DNA from: Strix aluco
Taxonomy: Eukaryota; Chordata; Aves; Strigiformes; Strigidae
Assembly (NCBI RefSeq): GCF_031877795.1
Contig: NC_133954.1
Coordinates: 6,911,256-6,975,255 of the forward strand
DNA length: 64,000 bases
Direction of reading: 5' to 3'
Shown one piece after another: positions 46,801-62,760 of the stretch (position 1 is the first letter of the stretch; every line of letters starts with the position of its first letter). Under the pieces are notes generated by a model. The model had not been told where the DNA came from and did no database searches. It saw only the letters and a program-made list of their open reading frames with translations. The translations under genes were made by a program, and so were the position numbers.

Positions 46801-49300
46801 CCGCTGGCGTGGGGTGCCGCGGTGCAGTGCCGCTCTGCAGTGCGGCTCAGCCTCACCAGGGGGAGTGCAGAATGCATCCCCCCACCACTCAGAGTTGATG
46901 CCTGGCTTCTGGCCACTCAAAAATTCCAAATAGAAAGCTGTAGTAATGGTGGGCAGCTAGATATGCTGAGAACCTGTGGTCCTTCTTCTCTTCATGGGTA
47001 TTTACGTTGTTAAATCTTACCCCAACTGTGGGGTCTGAACATCCTGAATGCCGTTACCTCCGTACATACAGATTGCTAGCTTAGACTACCGGTCAAGGGA
47101 GGCTGCTGGCAGCTGGAATGAGAAAAGACAGCCCTTGTGCTTAAAGATGGAGATTTGAAGCAAGGGTGTTGCAGTAAGAAGTCACCATGTCTGCTCAGAG
47201 ACAGAATTTTTGCATGTGTTGCCCAAAAGGTATGCTGAGGGTGTGGGTGATTCCTAAAGGAGGGTTCCAGTCCCAGTGGAGTGAGACTAGCTCTCATCAT
47301 AAAATCAGCTGGATTTTAGCTAAATGTTAGGGACAGAGACAATGTTTGGGACTTTGATTTTTCTTTTTTTTTTTTAATCTTTCTCACAGAAACCTCACAG
47401 TTGGAGACATTTTAAGCTGGGGTTTCTATAGTGCTGCTGCTTCTGGTACCCCCTGGGAAAGCACGCCCTGTCATTTGTGCAGTGCACCACCTTTGAAATG
47501 TATCAGGCAGATGAGATAAGCTCAAAGCGTTTAAAACATCTTCCCCTGTGTGTTACCACTAGGGTTTCCCTGCCTGCAGAGCCTGGCATGTTAATCAGGG
47601 AAGCAGGAGTTTGCCGTTCGCTGCTTTGTGTGCAGCAGCCATTCGGTGAATCGTAGCTGTATCGAACATCTCTCTCCCCCTCTGTGAATCTGATGCTCAT
47701 CAGGTTTCACTTCTCTCCCCTGAACTGTGGTGCCTGGGTCAGGTTGCCTGTTTCAGGAATATATACCCTGGTGGTTGGCTCCTGCTCTCAGAATCAGAAC
47801 ACGATCTCACAGCAGGCTGGAGATCTCGCACCTCTTGTGCTTGCCCATGCTCCCTCCGATTCTGCTCCATCAGCGAGAGTTTGCTGTGCCCATATGAGAA
47901 GGGATAGGCAGAGAATGGTGAGTGCTACTGTCTTTAGACAAACCCCCAAATTTCAGTTTTTGGGAGGGAGGGAAGAAATGGATCATCATTGTTCTTCATT
48001 TTTAATGTTCTCTTTTTAACTGAAAGCCCGACACTTAAAAGCTGGGCAGTTTTTTCTCCCTTCCCTACCCCCAAATCATCTGGTATAGTTAAAAATTCTT
48101 TATATCAGATTGCCCCACTGTGCAGAAAAGAGCAGCAGCCTGCCGAGGTGAGGGAACTGGGAAGTGAGGCCAGCAAGAAACAGGAAGCGAAACCGAGGAG
48201 TCTGCTTTCGTTTTCTAAGCTGACCTGAGGAAGGAAGGGGCTGCAACCCGAACAGCATCACAAGACCCTCGCCGCAGAGCAGCGACCGCTTGGTTTCTGG
48301 TTTATGACTGCTGCAGGGCTGCTCAGGAAGCAGCTTTTGTTGTGGTGCAAACCTGCCGCCTGCATGTTGGTGTGAGGAGGAGTCGGCAGCACCTGCGTGA
48401 TGGGGATGGTTAAAGCACTTGGTCAGACTGAAACTCTCTCAGGGCCTTGCCAGGGTCTCTGTAGGCAGTCCCTGCCGTGCTGGCAGTGTAAATCCCCGGG
48501 CAGTCCGCACCCAGTAGAGCTGACAGACCTGCCCTTTATAAAGCCCCTCACTAAAAAGGAGAAATAACCTGTCCAACAGGAGGGACATCAGGCTCCTGAG
48601 GTTATCCAGCGTGTATCTTCCCCAGGATGAGGTGTGAGGACAGCCAGCTTTGCCCACGAAGGAGAGTGGTGAGATGCTGCCTGGCTGTGGGTGCACACCC
48701 GGAGTCCCCAGAGGACTTTCACTGAGGGAGGACAGTGCCTGGGTTAAGAGCTCATCTCTGTACATACCATCTCTTCCTCCTGCGACTCCTATGGACCACC
48801 CATGCCCATCTTTTTCCCCTCTTCAATTCTTAGCCCCTGTTTTCACGGCTGTGTCTGGATTCTCCCAGACAGGACATGCTCAGTGGGAGCTGATGTTTTC
48901 AGTCAGTGATGGAATTAGGGGCTCATGCTGTTGATATCAAAGGCTGTTGCTCAGCTGTGTGGGCTCTGAAAAGCCTAATTCCTGTAGCATTTGAAAGATG
49001 TAGCGTTCCTGAATGCTTACACTTTCAAGCTAGTCTTACAAATCATGTGTGAAGGAAGGAGGTAAATAATAATTAAAAACAGACTCACCTGCTTTCCCTG
49101 GTTTCCCTGCATTAGGCTCACCAGCCTCGCAGGTCTTGTTGGGCTCATTCATTTGTATGGACTGTGCTGTCCAAATGTCACAGCTCAGCAGATGGGATTG
49201 ATCCAAACCAGAGCCTGTGCTGCAGCAGTCAGCCCAGCTCTGCTGCCCGTCCTGCCCACCGCGCTGGCTGCAGGGTGAATTGAGCCAGCGTCGGGTTGTG
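43890..49300. other. Intergenic DNA between convergent MAP3K3 and LIMD2
   Basis: About 5.4 kb without a gene I can support. Open frames at 46207-46705 (135 and 159 codons, + strand) and 46272-46655 (- strand) overlap one another in different frames in a moderately GC-rich patch and show no motif. I saw no convincing repeat. Confidence 0.65.
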
Positions 49301-49316
49301 GAGGCAGGGCGCAAGG

Positions 49317-49322
49317 TTTATT
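49317..49322 (-). terminator. LIMD2: Candidate LIMD2 poly(A) signal
   Basis: TTTATT on + reads AATAAA on -, in 'ttcaataaaccttgcgcc'. I found no AATAAA or ATTAAA on the - strand between the stop codon at 50985 and 50171. This is therefore the nearest canonical signal outside the intervening CR1 and implies a ~1.65 kb 3'UTR. A non-canonical, earlier site cannot be excluded. Confidence 0.5.
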
Positions 49323-49469
49323 GAAAGGGAGGGGGAAGCGAGTAAGCCACAAAATGTATGCAGGGCAACGGGGTAGATCTAATTCACAGGATGGTGAGTT
49401 CCCTTTGAGGGTGGTCTGGGTTCCATGTGGCAGCTGGTGTGTGGTTACAGCTGGGGCGTGTAGCTCACA

Positions 49470-50171
49470 GGGTCATTCGTAAGAGAAGTCAGAGAGCGAC
49501 CTGGGGGGGGCTGATCGATAGCCGGCTGAACAGGAGCCAGCAGTGTGCCCAGGTGGCCAAGAAGGCCAATGGTATCCTGGCTTGTATCAGCAATAGCGTG
49601 GCCAGCAGGGACAGGGAAGGGATCTCACCCCTGTGCTCGGCACTGGGGAGGCCACACCTTGATGAGGGGGTTCAGTTTTGGGCCCCTCACCCCAAAAAGG
49701 CCATTGAATGACTCGAGTGTGTCAGGAGAAGAGCAACGGAGCTGGTGCAGGGTCTGGAGCACAGGTCTGATGGGGAGCGGCTGAGGGAACTGGGGGGGTT
49801 TAGTCTGGAGAAGAGGAGGCTGAGGGGAGACCTCATGGCCCTCTGCAACTCCCTGAAAGGAGGGTGCAGAGAGGGGGGATGAGTCTCTTGAGCCAAGGAA
49901 CAAGCGCCAGGACAAGAGGGAATGGCCTCAAGCTGCGCCAGGGCAGGGTCAGACTGGCTCTTAGGAAGGATTTCTTTGCAGAAGGGGTTGTTGGGCGTTG
50001 GAATGGGCTGCCCAGGGCAGGGGGGGAGTCCCCATCCCTGGAGGGGTTGAAGAGTCGGGTTGAGCCAGTGCTGAGGGATCTGGTGGAGTTGGGAACGGTC
50101 AGGGTGAGGTTCATGGTGGGGCTGGAGGAGCTTCAAGGTCTCTTCCAACCTGGATGATTCTGGGATTCTGT
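49470..50171 (+). mobile_element. CR1 LINE, 5'-truncated 3' portion
   Basis: About 700 bases with the standard CR1 order: 'ccggctgaacaggagccagc', 'aaggccaatggtatcctggc', 'cactggggaggccacacc', 'ttcagttttgggcccctcac', 'ggagaagaggaggctgaggg', 'gaatggcctcaagctgcgcc', 'ttggaatgggctgcccaggg', 'tggaggggttgaagag', then the terminal 'cttccaacctggatgattct' and an octamer-like GATTCTG-GGATTCTG end. This is the archosaur (bird/crocodilian) style of CR1. Open frames across it are by-products of the repeat; it encodes no intact reverse transcriptase. Confidence 0.92.
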
Positions 50172-50984
50172 AATGCTGATGTGCAATTTGAAACCCTGGG
50201 TTCAGTCCCCAAAGGGCCGATCTGCCTCAGTCACATCACACACATCTCCCCAGGAATACTTTCTTGATCCTGCACGAGCAGAGACTCTTTCCACAGTAAC
50301 TGGACAGTAACTGGCAGACCTGACCACTGCTCCCACCTCCCCGGGCCCTTGGGAACACAGGACAAGACAGCGAAGGCTTGGAAACCTTGTATTACAAAAA
50401 TAAAAGAGCGCATGGCGCAGAGTCACGCGTGAAGCTGCCATGCCAGGCTCCAGCGCAGAACGTACCAATCAAAGGCAAATATAAAAAAGAGAGACACTGT
50501 TAAACAGTCGCAGGGCAACATCCTTAAGGCTGAACAATCCCAGCTGAACTGAGCTGATGTAAACCGAGGACCCTCCTTATTCAGAGCCCCAGCAAGGCAG
50601 GATTGGTGTGGCAGGAGCTGGGTGCTCTGCTGTGACTTACAGGCTAGGTTAAGCCCCCAAATCATCTCCTTTTCCATGGTGGCAGGCCTGAAACTTGTGA
50701 ACAGGGCTGGGCTTCCTGTGGGGGCAAGTGCTTCTGGTCTGATCTCATCAGGGAGAGGGGCTTACAGAGAGCTTCAGGCCTGGGGACTCTACCCCAGTCA
50801 CCTCTGCCCTGTCCTTATGGTCTGTAGGATCCCTCTAAGCATCCTCCAAAGAGGGCTGGGCTGCCTCCCTCACTGCCCACAGGCTCTTGGGTCCCTTTTG
50901 CTTTACATCAGCTCAGTTAGCCCCCGGCTCAGCACTGCTCCGTGCAGTCTCTGCTGGCTCCAGGGAAGGGTGGGCTGGCCCCGC
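50172..50984 (-). other. LIMD2: LIMD2 3'UTR, proximal part
   Basis: Non-coding DNA directly after the LIMD2 stop. It has no coding feature on either strand and no - strand poly(A) hexamer. It would be 3'UTR under the model ending at 49317. Confidence 0.55.
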
Positions 50985-54669
<3,685 letters not shown>

Positions 54670-56516
54670 GGTTCCTTCCCCTCCTCTGTCTATTTAATCC
54701 TGAGCTTGAAGTCTGTGGGCCAATGTTCCCTGGGGAGGCGTATAAGACAAACCTCTTGCAACACCTGGAAAGGAAATGTCAACAGGAGTGTGGCTGGTTT
54801 CATCACCCCAAACCCGGCAGCTGCGCAGCTCTGCAGGAGCTGGTGCATGACAGCAGCATGCCCACAGCTTCCTCCATGGGGTCAGTGCAGCCTCTCTGGT
54901 CTAGGGATTTCTTGAGGGATCCAAGAGATCCCTCACGCCAGACTCGACTGACAGACAGGAGATGCAGGTCTGGAATACTGCTCAGTTTTAGGAAGCTGGC
55001 AGTTGATCTGGGGCACTGAGCTAGAGCTCAGTAGCTCAACTCCTCTAGTCACATACAAAGATACTGAGCTAGGATGGGAGAGGGCTGCTGGAAACATGAG
55101 CAGAAGGTAATGTGATGTGATAGCTTCTGCTCCAAACCCACGCATGGAAGGCAAATGCCAGGCAATGGCCAAGCCGTTAGCAGCAAGGCTACGACTCCCA
55201 GCCAGAGCTACTGTCCTGCCGAGGCAGTGAAACCAGTGCCCAGTGTTTCCCTGATGTAGCCACTGAAGGACTGGTATTGCTGGAGCAAGGACTGTGATTT
55301 TGGTCTAATTTTAGCCCAGAAAAGCCTTGCTGAACAGAGCGGATCACAGCTCAGCAGAGCAAGTGATGGGGATTTTGTCTTCTCTGGGGAGCCCATGTTG
55401 CCTTTAGGCTGAGACCAGTAAGCTGTGGCCTCTGTGTGATGTTCTGAGTGCCCAGGAGGATGAATCTGACAGGTCTCGGGCCAGTTTTAATGCAGCACAG
55501 AAAAAAACCACCAGCATTGCAAATCACCCCTTTTGGTAAAAATTAGCTGAAAAGACACTGACAGATCCTCGGGGGGTTTTCCCCATTTCGCCTTACCTTC
55601 AAAACACCCATAAAAGGTCAGGCTTGATGAGCTCTGTTTTGCATAGGCAAGACAGAGATGTGGGCTTGAGCAAATGATGCCGAGGGAGGAGCAGAGCAGG
55701 GAATAGGATGGTGAAGGAGGAGCCGTGCAGCTCTGCAGTGATGGGGATGTGCTGGGGGCTGGCAAACCAGCACCCCCACTCCTGTCTGGGGCTGCTTTCC
55801 TCTCCTACTGAAACCTCTCATCCTCATATTGTCACCCCGAAAACTTTCCTGCTGCCCAAGGACTAGGGTAGACCCTGAGAAAGCCCCCGGGCAGCAGACA
55901 TGCCGAAGTGGAGGGCTTGGGTCAGGGGCTATTTCTGCAACACCAATCTCACAGTAACATTTGCAAACATGCCCTGGGTTTTGGGGGCTCTTTGTCTGCC
56001 TAAAAAGTCCCAACACCCAGCAGCTGACACCAGGCTTGTGTCGTGCCCAGCAAAGCACCCAAAATTGGTGGCTGCCTTCAGAGTTGAGAGACCTTTGCTC
56101 CAGGTCCTGAGGAGTGGCGGGTGAGCTGGGCTCCCCCTTCGCAGCCCTGGGGGGCTGGACAGCCCTTGTTGTAAACCTTTCACAGCCTCGTCTGAGAATA
56201 CGGCTCCTATTTTACCTTAAATCATTTCCCCTCTCCTCTGCGGTTTGCTTGTTATTTCCTGCTCGCAGAGCGGGGCGGATGGCAGCACGCAGGCGGTGTG
56301 TGCTGGGGGTCGGGGCAGAGCTGGCCGAGGAGCAGCCCCGGCAGCAGGGGCTCGTGGCCCAAGCCCACAGCCCCTCTCTGCCCCCCGTTCCCTGGGACAG
56401 GACCTTCCCTCTCATGTCTCCAAGGTCTGTACGGTGCCTACAGGCCAGCGCAGACCTCGAGGAGAGCCTGAGAAACCCAGAAAACCTGGCGTCCCTACCC
56501 CACACACGCCTCTAAT

Positions 56517-56900
56517 GTGGATGCACAACCCTCCCTCTTTTCACCTGCCTTTCACCTTCTCCCCTGCCTTTGCCACAAACATTTCTCCACACCCAGCTTC
56601 CCTTCCTCTTCCCTCACAGCTCATCTTCCTTCCCTACCCCAGCCACATTCTTTCCCTCAGTTTTCCCAGTCTCTCCATCATCCCCCTCTCGCCCTTCCCC
56701 ATAAGCTCCCTGGCTCCTTCCACCTACTCTTTGTTTCTTTGCTTCTCTTGCCCCCAAACCTTGTTCCCTTCAATGCCACCCCACTTACCCTACCCCATGG
56801 TTCGATGTTCTCCATCCAGCCCCATCCTCCAGGTCTCCTTCCTCTTAACATCCCTCTGCCCCCATCCCTCTGCCCCTCCACGTACATACCCCGCTCGCAG
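56517..56900. repeat. Long pyrimidine-rich (C/T) tract
   Basis: Nearly 400 bases on the + strand consist almost wholly of C and T with scattered A and very few G. The - strand is correspondingly purine-rich. Stop codons need purines, so several + frames and one - frame stay open here without coding meaning. Confidence 0.8.
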
Positions 56901-58949
56901 CCCGGTGCCCACACTCGCCCAGACTTCGTTTCAAACAAGAGGTCCCCTTGGTGTAGCTGCCCAACAGACATGTGAGTAGAAGTTGCTAAACGTCCTTCCT
57001 GCCAAAGGACAGGGTAGAAATCTCAAAGGGGAAGGGTGTGCTGAAGCGATAAGGGAAACAGATGAAGTTAGAAACTGCAGGAGGGTTTCTAGGAGGGTTT
57101 CTAGGAGCCTCTCAGCTGCTGTCATTGCTCTTCCAAGGAGGCATTAGTCTGCACAGGATGGGATTTGAGCCCAAGGCAGTCAACACAAGCCTCCATGAGC
57201 AGAGGAACCCCAGTGGCACAGGCTTTGCTTAAGGACATGCTGCCACATCGATGTTACGAAGCCTTCACAATTGCTGGGGCAACCCTCCGGCACGCAAGGG
57301 GTGCTTGCTGATTTTCTGAGGAGCGCAGAGGGCATCTGTGACAAAGCAAGGAAGCCAAGTCCAAAACTTTGTTCCCTAAGGCTCTGTCCTCCAAAAGTCT
57401 GTTCCCTAAGGCTCTTAGCCCTCTATGCAGCCCTGGAAGATCAGGACTGAGGACAGTCCTCTCTTGGTCATGCAGCCAGCCATTTCAGGTATTTGACTCA
57501 GGACAAGGTGAGAACCTCTTTGCCTTACAGACTCTGTTCTTCCTGCTCCTCCTGGGAGCAACTGATGGCTGATGTGGTCAAAAACCCCCTTTCTCCAAAG
57601 GATCTGTGCTTGTGCCATCTACCCAGGGAGACGGAACAGCTTCTGATGCCAGCACTGGTGGCCATAGCATGGCAGGCACAGAGCGAGGTGGATCTCGATG
57701 TGCTCCAGAGACATGGCACCACAGCCAGCAGCATGCACTCGGTGCCTGAGCTGAGCTCTGCCTGCCCAGGTCATCACCAGCAGCTGCTGGCCCTGCTCTG
57801 GGGCTTTTTTTGGTGATCTCAACAGGTTGGTGTTCAACTCGGGACTGTGGGGTTGGAGCTGGTCTGGCATCTGCAGGGGACGCGTGCCTGCTGCTGTGTG
57901 AGAGCAGCTAGAGAGGTGCTACGGCTTTTAGCACCGAGCAGGGAGCAGTTTGGGGTGAGGAAGGCAGCGTTCATCCCAGAACTTGGCCGCAGAGCTTTTG
58001 CCTAGCAGCCTCCCCGACCCCTCTCACCTTCCTGCCTGACCCTGGGGGCAGATGTAGGGAGAGGGAAGCATCTGGGGTGGCCCCTCAAGGAAATTCCCCA
58101 GCACCCCTGAAGCATTGTGTTTGCACAGCCAGGATGGGTGCAGGGAGCCTTTTCCCCCTTCCCCTCCCCAGCGGGGCCGGCCAGGCCGCCGTCACTGCCG
58201 AGCCAGCCTGCTCCCAGCGGGCCCCCAGCCCGGCGCTGCCTAATGGCCTCTCCGAAAGCCGATGGGTTTCCGGCACAGGAAAGCAGCGTGACTGCGGAGG
58301 GTGAGAGGCCCCTTTCTGCCATATGGTTCCCATTAGCAGCCCTGTGAAGTGTATGTTTACTGCTGGGATCACTGCACCATTGCGAGAGGCTTTCCCAAAG
58401 GCAAAGCGCGGCGTGGGGGATCCAGGCCCCTTCCTCCTCCATCCTGAGAGGACACGGAGTATCCCCAGCAGCACGGCGAGGCACAGGCAGGGGCTCAACA
58501 CCTCGGAGAGGCTGTCTAGCCTCTCCCCCAGGAAATTGTGGGCTAAGCCGATTGCTGTGGGGACTGATGTCCCCGAGATCATGTGCAGGATTAGTGCAGC
58601 CTACACACCCAGGACAGCCGCTGACCCTCCGGCTCCACGGCCAGCTCAGTCCATGGTCTGTCTCAGCAGGGCTGCGTGGGGAGGAGGTGAAGAGGAGCTG
58701 GAAGAGCCTCTCTGGGCATCACCCAGCTCACTGCCCAGCTGGCCCCTGTTTCCACAGCCTTGGGGCCTCACGGCCAGTCCACACCATGAAACAAAGCGTG
58801 GTGCAGAGTCGGCATCAAAGGGGCCAGCACCAGAACCGGGCACAGCACCGCCAGGGAAGGGGGCACAGAGTCCCCAGTGCTGCTTCAGCTTCTCAAGTGT
58901 GGAAAGAGACAACAAGATGCAGTTCGTGGGGGATGACAGAGGGAGCCCA

Positions 58950-59045
58950 GTGGTCATGGCTCCAGCTCTAGCCATGGAAGACCTTAATTCAGCTTCAGAT
59001 CTTGGCTCCTTGTGTGGCTTTGAGCCAACCACTTGACCTCACCAG
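58950..59045 (+). repeat. Possible MIR-like SINE core
   Basis: The order 'cttggctccttgtgtggctt' then 'tgagccaaccacttgacctc' then 'accag' parallels the MIR core 'ctgtgtgaccttgggcaagtcacttaacctc'. Divergent; tentative. Confidence 0.4.
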
Positions 59046-59804
59046 TATTTGGGACCCAGGACAGGTCCCTGCTGGCTTGACACAGGGTGGAGAACTCCAC
59101 GGAGGAGCAGCCAGACCAATTCTGCAGACACCACTACTCTGTTCATCAGGTTTCTGGAGAGCAGCCCCACCACAGGGACCTGTCCCTGCCTGCACCCCAC
59201 TGCACAGAGCTACCTTCCACCAGCCTGCCCCACTAATCCGTTTTCCATCCACGTTCTGCGCCCGGGCTGCCTCTTGAAAGGCTGCCAGTGGGCAGGAAAT
59301 CTGCAGCCGAAATGCTGAGGGATGCTGACAAGGAATAGTTGTGGGGAGGAACAGGGCTGCCTTTGTCAGGGCAACAATGGAGGACCCGCACAAGCGAGGA
59401 GGGAGCCCGAGGGAAGCCCCTGCCCACCCGCTCTGCTCTCCCACCTTCGTCCCTGCCTCAGCTTGCCTCCCCTGAGGAGGAGGTGCACGGCCCTTCAAGG
59501 ACCAAGGCCAAGGGGGACTGGGCTGGTCCCCAGCCCCTGCCTCTCAGCAAGGGGGCAGGCGGGGCAGGAGGATGCTGATGGGATTCATCCATATTCCAGA
59601 AGCAGAAACTGAAGCACGGAGCAGCCCATTCCTGGGACTGTGGCCATGTTTAATGGCATCCATTAAAAATCATGGTCTGAAGGGAGTCTCTGCTCCCTGA
59701 GATCTCCTGTCTTGCTAGGAGCTCAGATAGAGCAGACAAATAGAGCAGAAAGCCTGCTGGGAGGACCCTCTTTTCCAGGCAGAGACAAATCCTTCTCAGC
59801 AGTG

Positions 59805-59930
59805 CTGGATGACAGAGCAAGCAGCAACGGCCAAAAATTACAGGTTGGGAGATTCAGGTTGGGCATTAGGCAAAGCTGCTTCACTGGGAGAAAAACTTGG
59901 AAGCTCTGCAGCGTTGTACTAATTAAGTGC
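59805..59930 (+). repeat. CR1 LINE fragment
   Basis: The string 'gatgacagagcaagcagcaa' followed by 'gattcaggttgggcattagg' and 'gcttcactgggag' follows the CR1 3'UTR order (gatagaac-aggagcaatgg ... aggttggatattagg ... ttcact). Divergence is high. Confidence 0.55.
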
Positions 59931-60679
59931 AATATAAACCTGGTGCAAACAAGCACGATAGGCAAATAGCAGTTCATGCTCCTTCCCTCCCCTTTTCAGT
60001 TTTTCCATAGTCACTTCCATAAACCTGGAAACCTCACCTTCTGGTTTCCTGCATAAACATATATCCATCTACTGTTATACTGGCATTATGTTCCTAGTTC
60101 TTCTCCCACCATAATATTTGCCTCTCAGAGGGATTCCTAAGGAGCAATCACATTCCTTATCAGTCTTTTTTTAGCCGGAGAAGCCAATTCCTTTTAATCT
60201 GTTCTCACAAGGCAGGTTCTCTGTTCCTACAGCCACCTTGGTGGCCTGTTGCAAGTAGGTGAGCTGGCCTGGATGCATCACACCGAAGGAGATGTCAGAC
60301 CTTTGTGTTCTGGTACGAATAATTCTCTGGCACCCCTGAAAATATCTGGCCTGATGTGCTCTTCCTCTGTCACCTCTGCCAGAAATCCGAGATGCTCTTT
60401 CTTCTTCAGTGCCCTCCACTTGCTGAGGTCCCTCCAGGCTACAGCAGCTTCGTGTTGCAGCTCCCCAGGTGCCTGCTCTGGCACAACTCTACTTTAGCCA
60501 CCAGTCTCATGTTCTTGTTTGCTGATCTGGTTTTTCTCCCCATGGGCAGATCTCCTGACTTCTAAAGAGACTGTTAACAACATCAGTCCCTAGATCTCTC
60601 CTTGTGGAAGGATCCAAGTGTCCTCCTTCCATTTTGCTGTCTCTTCCCTATCCTCTTTCCTGTCTCCACCTAAAATAAT

Positions 60680-60965
60680 CATTTCCTTGGGGCACTGTAT
60701 CAAGTGCTTTCCTTAAATCCAGATTCCTGAAGTCCTGTTGTTTCAGAAGTCAGTTATCACATCCAAGGAAAACACTGAGCCAACTTGACATGATCTGTGT
60801 TTAAACCACACTGCATTTTATTGTGCTTCCCAACACCATGTCTTTGATTACTCTTCCAAAACCTATTCTAGAAACTCACCTTTTATTGTACTCCAATTAA
60901 TGGACCTGTAATTTCCTGTAATTTCCTCTTTCCCCAACCATAACCTGTAAATGTTATGTTGGCTA
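60680..60965. repeat. Old amniote interspersed repeat (family uncertain)
   Basis: Ordered phrases 'tatcaagtgctttccttaaa' 'tccag', 'agtcagttatcacatc', 'gagccaacttgacatgatct' and 'ggacctgtaatttcctgtaa' match a repeat I know from turtle, crocodilian and bird genomes. It includes the widely shared 'tgacatgat...accac' and 'cctgtaatttcc' segments. I cannot name the family with certainty. Confidence 0.5.
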
Positions 60966-62344
60966 ATCTCCTCTCGTGGAATATCACCTGTAAAACACCA
61001 GACTTTGGACTGGCGTTTCCTGTGTGGGTTAGCCCATCTCTTGAGCTCTGAGAGGGCCCCTCCTGAGAGCTTCTGCTGTTTCACGATCTGCAGACACAGC
61101 CAGAGCAGGAGGGAGTTCTGTTCCAGGCACCCCAAAACACAGCACAACCACTTCCCATGGTCTCTGCAAGAGCTGCTGTGTCCTCCTGCGTTTGCTGTCC
61201 AAATGTATCAAAAAAACCCTAAAACAACCCATCAAAATCATATTCGTAGGTTAAATTTCTGAAAAGATCATTCTTTTTGAGCTGTCCTGTCTATTTTCAG
61301 CCTCCACCTGCATCCTCCCTTTTAGGATCCAAGATGCCAGACAGCCCAATATAGGATCTGGTGCTCTCCAAGGGCACGGGATTTCGGTGGAGCAATGAGT
61401 GTGCTGGGAGAAGCAAGCCCTGGAGAGGCACTTGCTGAGGCTCCTTGTGTCTGAAAACCCTTGAGCTGCCCATATGGAGAGGGTTATGGGCACACCAGAG
61501 GAGTGAGAAATATGTCTAAAGTGTGCTTAATATTGATTGCAATAATCCCTTCACCCAGATTTAATGTTTTCCATCCCAGAGCTTTTGCTAACAGCTAGGT
61601 AAGCTCTGCAACACCCCCCAGATGGCAGATAAAAATGACTTAACCAGAAAGTGAAAGGCAGACACCTCTGGGGGAACATGGCAGCTGCCAGACAATGGAC
61701 AACAACCCTGCAAAAGCTGAGGATGGGCGAAAAGAAAAAGAAAAACTGCATCATCATGTAGGACTGGAGGGGGTAGTTGTAGGCTCACAGGACTGACTCG
61801 CTGAAGGAAACCAGAAGAGGAACTCCCTTCCCTAACGAGAAGTCTCGTGGGATTTTTGTTGACCAAAAAAGGTCAGAAACCTAGTTTTGAGCTCTATGAA
61901 AAAGAAGATGCATCCAGTCACTTTGCAAAGCCCAAGAGGCTGGTTCTGACAGAGCCTCACCTCTTAACTGGGAATTTGCTTCTTGCAGGGCTCCCACTTA
62001 AGAAAGACGTTAATGCTGGAGCCATTTCGGACTAGGCTTGATCAGTTGCCCTGCAATTATTTTATAATCTATGATAATAATGCTGCAGATGTGCTACTCC
62101 TGGCCTTAAATACACAACAGCTCAGCTGAGGCACCAGATGTCTTCCCTGCAAGAGCCCTCGCATGATGTCTTCGGTGGACAAAGCCCAGTTCCCAAGGCA
62201 TGATCCAGGCAGCTGAACAGAATGCCCACCCCATGAACAAAAACCAGCAAAAAATTGATCAAAAATATGACCTACAAGGTAGCTTAGCTGGTCTCAAGTG
62301 ATTCAGGGGGATTAGACAGATCAGACTAGCTCAAAACATAGTAG

Positions 62345-62530
62345 TTACACCACCAGACAAGGACTCAGGAGACCTGGGCTTGATTCCCAGCTCTGCTGCT
62401 AATTTTTGGGTGACAGCAGGCAAATAATTTCATTTTTTCTGTTCCTTTCCCCCCCCCCCACCCCGCCCCTGATGAAAACAGAGCTGCTCTCCTTTGTGAA
62501 GCCCTGGGAGATCCCTGGCTGTTAAGGGTT
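62345..62530 (+). repeat. MIR-type tRNA-derived SINE
   Basis: Contains 'ggactcaggagacctgggct' 'tgattcccagctctgctgct' and then 'gggtgacagcaggcaaataa', the head-to-core order of sauropsid MIR elements with a recognisable B-box relic (TTGATTCCC). It then passes through a C run and ends near 'ctcctttgtgaagccctggg' 'agatcc', which is the family's 3' phrase. Confidence 0.65.
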
Positions 62531-62564
62531 ATGTCAGAGCTCAGGGTATTTGTGTTGTTATTAA

Positions 62565-62760
62565 ATCTCACAGTCGTGCAACAGCCTCCCCAGGGAAGTG
62601 ATGAAAGACCTGTCGCTGGAAAGGTTTAAAGCCAGGCTGGATGAGGCAGTAGGAGACACACCGTTGAGAATTAACAGGCATTAACGAAGGGGGATAAGGG
62701 AGTTGGGATCTAACAGGTTTTCTTCCATCTCTGCTCTCTCTGATCAGCTTAATAAAATGG
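62565..62760 (+). repeat. CR1 LINE 3' fragment
   Basis: Contains 'gcaacagcctccccagggaa' 'gtgatgaaagacctgtc' and 'ggtttaaagccaggctggat' 'gaggcag', the common CR1 order of 'cagcctcccaagggaagtgg...ccttga...gtttaaaactaggctggac'. It is an old copy. Confidence 0.6.

Noticed and set aside
49427-50157. Open frames of 79-153 codons on both strands
   Set aside because: They lie inside the 3' untranslated-type part of a CR1 LINE and do not resemble its reverse transcriptase.
56245-56979. 244-codon and 152-codon + strand frames
   Set aside because: Produced by the pyrimidine-rich tract, where stop codons are rare. The translation is a Pro/Ser/Leu/Phe low-complexity string.
58320-58327. CCATATGG as a serum-response (CArG) box
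   Set aside because: A CArG box needs six A/T bases between CC and GG; only four are present.
58002-59498. Several 128-237 codon frames on both strands
   Set aside because: They overlap each other in GC-rich DNA and match no family. One crosses a MIR-like remnant.
62345-62400. tRNA gene, because of a B-box-like TTGATTCCC
   Set aside because: The surrounding sequence follows a MIR-type SINE. There is no cloverleaf or anticodon arm.
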